Assembly (NCBI GenBank): GCA_946481405.1
Contig: CAMLNY010000019.1
Coordinates: 1 to 9,356, forward strand
DNA length: 9,356 nucleotides
Direction: 5' to 3'
Source of the DNA: an uncultured Brevundimonas sp.
Lineage (GTDB): Bacteria > Pseudomonadota > Alphaproteobacteria > Caulobacterales > Caulobacteraceae
Shown here piece after piece: positions 7,043-9,356 of this stretch (positions are counted from its first letter, which is position 1; each line of letters starts with the position of its first letter). The notes beneath the pieces are model-generated. The model was not told the DNA's origin. It was given only the letters and a program-made list of their open reading frames with translations, and made no database searches. Made by a program: the position numbers and the translations under genes.

Positions 7043-7771
7043 GTGGCGAAGATCGATCCGGGACTGAAGGGGCGCGACATCCGTCCCGCGTTCAAACAGT
7101 TCAACCGCGTCCACATCCCGGGCTTCCTGACCGCCGACAGCGCCACGACCCTGTACGAGACCCTGCTGCAGGAGAACCTGTGGCTCTGTTCGACCATGAG
7201 CGGCGGCAAATACGCCGACATTCCGGTGGAACGGCTGGAGGCCCTGACGCCGGAGCAGTATCGCGAGTTCATGACCGTGGCCCATGCCGAGGCGTCCAAG
7301 GGGCTGCACTTCATGTTCGACACGGTCCGCATCTCGACCGACATCGAAAAGGGCCAGCCGGTGCGCCCGGCCTATCGCGCCCTGCATGATCTTCTGAACT
7401 CGGAGGCCTTCCTCGGCTTCGTGCGCGAGGCCACGGGCGACGACCGGCCCCGCTACGTCGACAGCCGCGCCACCCGCTATCAGCCCGGCCACTATCTGAA
7501 CCAGCACAACGACGACCACGATCAGCGCGAGCGGCTCTACGCCTATGTGCTGAGCCTGACCCCGGACTGGCAGGCGGACTGGGGCGGGCTTCTGGCCTTC
7601 ATCGACGACGACGGCCATGTGCCCGAGGCCTATACGCCCAGGTTCAACGCCCTGAACCTGTTCACCGTCCCGTTCGAACACGCCGTGACCTATGTGGCCC
7701 CGTTCGCAGGCGGCAATCGCCTGTCGGTTACCGGCTGGATCCGCAGTGACCTTCCCGTTTCCGCGGCCTGA
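7043..7771 (+). CDS. 2-oxoglutarate/Fe(II)-dependent oxygenase, prolyl-hydroxylase-like
   Basis: A 242-residue cytoplasmic dioxygenase that would use O2, 2-oxoglutarate and Fe(II) to hydroxylate a substrate that cannot be read from sequence. The double-stranded beta-helix core is complete: RYQPGHYLNQHNDDHD gives the HxD iron ligands His155 and Asp157, FEH gives the distal His213, and NRLSVTGWIR gives the 2-oxoglutarate-binding Arg226. The N-terminal region (NRVHIPGFLTADSATTLYE at 21-39, FMFDTVRIS at 90-98) resembles prolyl-4-hydroxylase-like proteins of the EGL-9/Tpa1 group, so a protein or peptide substrate is plausible but inferred. The start is GTG with AGGA about nine bases upstream. No ATG at a suitable place competes. 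A 5-bp hairpin (GCGGC 7763-7767, GCCGC 7772-7776) spans the stop codon but has no T-run. The next gene is 33 bases on, so one operon is likely. A paralog lies two genes downstream. Confidence 0.93.
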   Translation: MAKIDPGLKGRDIRPAFKQFNRVHIPGFLTADSATTLYETLLQENLWLCSTMSGGKYADIPVERLEALTPEQYREFMTVAHAEASKGLHFMFDTVRISTDIEKGQPVRPAYRALHDLLNSEAFLGFVREATGDDRPRYVDSRATRYQPGHYLNQHNDDHDQRERLYAYVLSLTPDWQADWGGLLAFIDDDGHVPEAYTPRFNALNLFTVPFEHAVTYVAPFAGGNRLSVTGWIRSDLPVSAA

Positions 7772-7804
7772 GCCGCTTCCTCCCGATCACCTGAAAGGCA
7801 TCCC

Positions 7805-8806
7805 ATGCGCGCAGTCCTGTCCAAGACCGTCGGCGGCCCCGACAGCCTCGTCGTCGAGGAGGTGCTGGATCCGACCCCGAAGGCCGGCGAGGTCGTCATC
7901 GAGGTCAAGGCCGTCGGGGTGAACTTCCCCGACACCCTGATCATCGAGGACAAATACCAGTTCAAACCCCAGCGCCCCTTCTCGCCGGGCGGCGAACTGT
8001 CGGGCGTGGTCGAGGCCGTGGGCGAGGGCGTGAAGGGCGTCTTCAAGGGCGACCGCGTCATCGCCATGCCCGGCTGGGGCGGGATGGTCGAGCGGATCGC
8101 CGTTCCGGCGGCCAGCCTCATCAAGATGCCCGACGGCATGTCCTTCGAGGAGGGCGCCGCACTCGTCATGACCTACGGCACCTCCTACTACGCGCTCAAG
8201 GACCGGGCCCAGCTGAAGGCCGGCGAGGCCCTGCTGGTGCTGGGCGCGGCGGGCGGCGTCGGCGCCGCGGCCGTCGAACTGGGCAAGGCCATGGGCGCCC
8301 ACGTCATCGCCGCCGCCTCGACCAACGACAAGGTCCAGTTCGCCCTGGAGCTGGGTGCCGACAACGGCCTGATCTATCCGTCGGGTCCGATGGACAAGGC
8401 GGCCCAGAAGGAGCTGTCGGGCGAGCTGAAACTGGCCTCGGGCCGCGACGGCCCGGACGTGGTCTACGACGGCGTCGGCGGGGACTACGCCGAGCCGGCC
8501 CTGCGCTCGATGGACTGGAACGGCCGCTATCTGGTGGTCGGCTTCCCGGCGGGCATCCCGTCCTTCCCGCTGAACCTGACCCTGCTGAAGTCGGTGTCGG
8601 TGGTGGGGGTCTTCTGGGGCGCCGCCGCGGCGCGTGACCCTGAGGGTCACAAGGCCAATATGGCCGACCTGATGCGCCTCTACGCCGAGGGCAAGATCAA
8701 GCCCCGCGTCTCTCGGACCTTCCCGCTGGAGCGCGCCCATGAAGCCATCCAGGCCCTGTCGGACCGCTCCGTCATGGGCAAGGTGGTGGTGACCGTCGAG
8801 TCGTGA
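7805..8806 (+). CDS. NADPH:quinone oxidoreductase family protein (zinc-less MDR)
   Basis: A 333-residue medium-chain dehydrogenase/reductase of the quinone-reductase branch, expected to pass hydride from NADPH to quinones or enone-type substrates in the cytoplasm. The N-terminal GroES-like domain covers about 1-120, with GVNFPDTLIIEDKYQ at 38-52 and PGGELSGVVEAVGEGV at 61-76. The catalytic-zinc and structural-zinc cysteines of alcohol dehydrogenases are absent, since the protein has no Cys. The nucleotide-binding Rossmann domain starts at LLVLGAAGGVGAAAVELGKA (143-162), with the AAGGVG loop at 148-153. DVVYDGVGG (218-226) and GRYLVVGFPAG (240-250) are further family marks, and GKVVVTV ends it. 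AAAGG at 7794-7798, six bases before the ATG, fixes the start. The TGA stop overlaps the GTG start of the next oxygenase gene (GTGA), which implies translational coupling. Pairing with two oxygenases suggests a shared pathway, but the substrate is unknown. Confidence 0.95.
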   Translation: MRAVLSKTVGGPDSLVVEEVLDPTPKAGEVVIEVKAVGVNFPDTLIIEDKYQFKPQRPFSPGGELSGVVEAVGEGVKGVFKGDRVIAMPGWGGMVERIAVPAASLIKMPDGMSFEEGAALVMTYGTSYYALKDRAQLKAGEALLVLGAAGGVGAAAVELGKAMGAHVIAAASTNDKVQFALELGADNGLIYPSGPMDKAAQKELSGELKLASGRDGPDVVYDGVGGDYAEPALRSMDWNGRYLVVGFPAGIPSFPLNLTLLKSVSVVGVFWGAAAARDPEGHKANMADLMRLYAEGKIKPRVSRTFPLERAHEAIQALSDRSVMGKVVVTVES

Positions 8807-9240
8807 TCCGGCTGTCGCCCGACCTCGACGCCTCGGCGCTCGCCCGGGCGTTCGCGGCGGGCGGCCGACGGCTGCATATCCCCGGCATCCTCGCCCCCGA
8901 GAGCGCCGAGGCCGTGGCCGCGACGCTGGAGGTCGAGACGCGCTGGAAGGCGACGGTCGCGGCTGGCGGGACCTTTCTGGAACTGCCGCTCAACGACCGG
9001 GTCGCCGGGGACCCGGCCAAACAGGCCTGGCTGGACGAGGCAGTGGTCGACGGGACCTCGCCCCTGATCCAGTACGTCTTCGACACCCGCCGCCTGAACC
9101 TCGAACGGGACATGGGGGAGGCGAGGGGCGACGCCGCCGATGCGATGCTGGACCTCCTCAACGGCCCGGCCTTCCTCGACTTCGCCCGCACCGTGACGGG
9201 CGACGGCCGCATCGACTTCGCCGACGCCCACAGTGGCACC
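8803..9240 (+). CDS. Second 2OG-Fe(II) oxygenase paralog, cut off before its active site
   Basis: The GTG at 8803 overlaps the stop of the preceding gene, and the frame has no stop before the window end. Its first 146 residues match the oxygenase at 7043 colinearly with an offset of one residue: LHIPG (24-28), YVFDTRR (91-97; MFDTVR in the partner), DLLNGPAFLDFARTVTGDGR (117-136; DLLNSEAFLGFVREATGDDR in the partner). After FADAHSGT, where the partner has YVDSRATRYQPG, resemblance stops. The HxD motif, distal His and Arg expected about 12-80 residues later are not found. The frame instead continues as Ser/Thr/Pro/Ala-rich sequence with the look of an antisense shadow. I end the entry where similarity ends; the open frame itself continues to 9356. 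No ribosome site was looked for beyond the GTGA coupling. The gene is either broken here or, more likely, complete in the genome and interrupted by a wrong join. Confidence 0.83.
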
Positions 9241-9242
9241 AT

Positions 9243-9356
9243 GGCGATGTCGCCGACGATTTCCTCGAGCACGTCCTCGAAGCTGACGATGCCGGCGGCA
9301 TCCGGGCTGCCGCCGGCCAGCGGCCCGGGGAGCACGGTGTTGGCGGGCGCCGGCAC
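9243..9356 (-). other. Possible fragment of a CBS-domain HlyC/CorC-family protein
   Basis: Read on the - strand from the window edge, this stretch gives GIVSFEDVLEEIVGDIA (9293 down to 9243). That is a strong match in style to the end of the second CBS domain in the HlyC/CorC family of membrane-anchored, magnesium/cobalt-related proteins, where GIVTLEDVLEEIVGEI-like text is typical and DE-rich sequence follows. Here it is followed by MVPLWASAKS, the antisense of the oxygenase, so the fragment stops dead. The preceding residues (PAPANTVLPGPLAGGSPDAA) do not clearly fit the family, so the call rests on 17 residues. Neither a start nor an end of the gene is in view. Confidence 0.42.

Noticed and set aside
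6905..8740. - strand open frames opposite the oxygenase and the quinone-reductase genes (6905-7681, 7787-8740).
   Set aside because: Antisense shadows of genes with intact catalytic motifs. No ribosome sites or recognisable domains.
8772..9242. The - strand frame entering from the window edge, taken as one 194-aa gene.
   Set aside because: Only its first ~38 residues (9356-9243) look like real protein. The rest is the antisense of the second oxygenase, so it is a composite across the junction.

Overview
The window is about 70% G+C (estimated by eye) and densely coded. Codon use, small secreted Ala/Glu-rich proteins and the protein families suggest an alphaproteobacterium, most likely Caulobacterales (Brevundimonas- or Caulobacter-like). 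That placement is an inference from style, not from a marker gene. No tRNA, rRNA, CRISPR array or recognisable transposase was seen. No stretch longer than about 220 bases lacks a gene.

Layout. (1) Positions 1-797 hold the C-terminal two thirds of argininosuccinate synthase (argG, + strand). (2) Positions 912-2896 hold four small + strand genes for proteins with N-terminal signal-like segments. The first (102 aa) is unrelated to the others. The next three (166, 147 and 179 aa) are diverged tandem paralogs of one Ala/Glu/Gln-rich helical family that I cannot name. (3) The convergent gap 2897-3114 is almost filled by an elaborate nested inverted repeat whose two ends carry the same hairpin in opposite orientation. 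(4) On the - strand, 6908-3115 holds an isoaspartyl peptidase/asparaginase (iaaA type) followed by a 944-aa periplasmic M16 zinc peptidase with one active and one inactive half. Both act on peptides. (5) On the + strand, from 7043 to the window end, lies a tight cluster: a 2-oxoglutarate/Fe(II) oxygenase, a zinc-less NADPH:quinone-oxidoreductase-type enzyme, and a second, paralogous oxygenase that starts inside the stop codon of the reductase and stays open to the window edge.

Two points deserve attention. The second oxygenase is easy to miss because it has no stop codon in the window. It matches its paralog colinearly for about 145 residues, then loses all resemblance at about 9232-9243, just before the iron-binding motif. 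From there the opposite strand reads as a fragment resembling the CBS/HlyC-CorC family. The last ~115 bases therefore look foreign to this locus, through either a real rearrangement or a chimeric join.

If the cluster is real, an oxygenase-reductase-oxygenase operon of unknown substrate, divergent from a peptide-degradation pair, is the best candidate here for an undescribed system. The three secreted paralogs are the second candidate.
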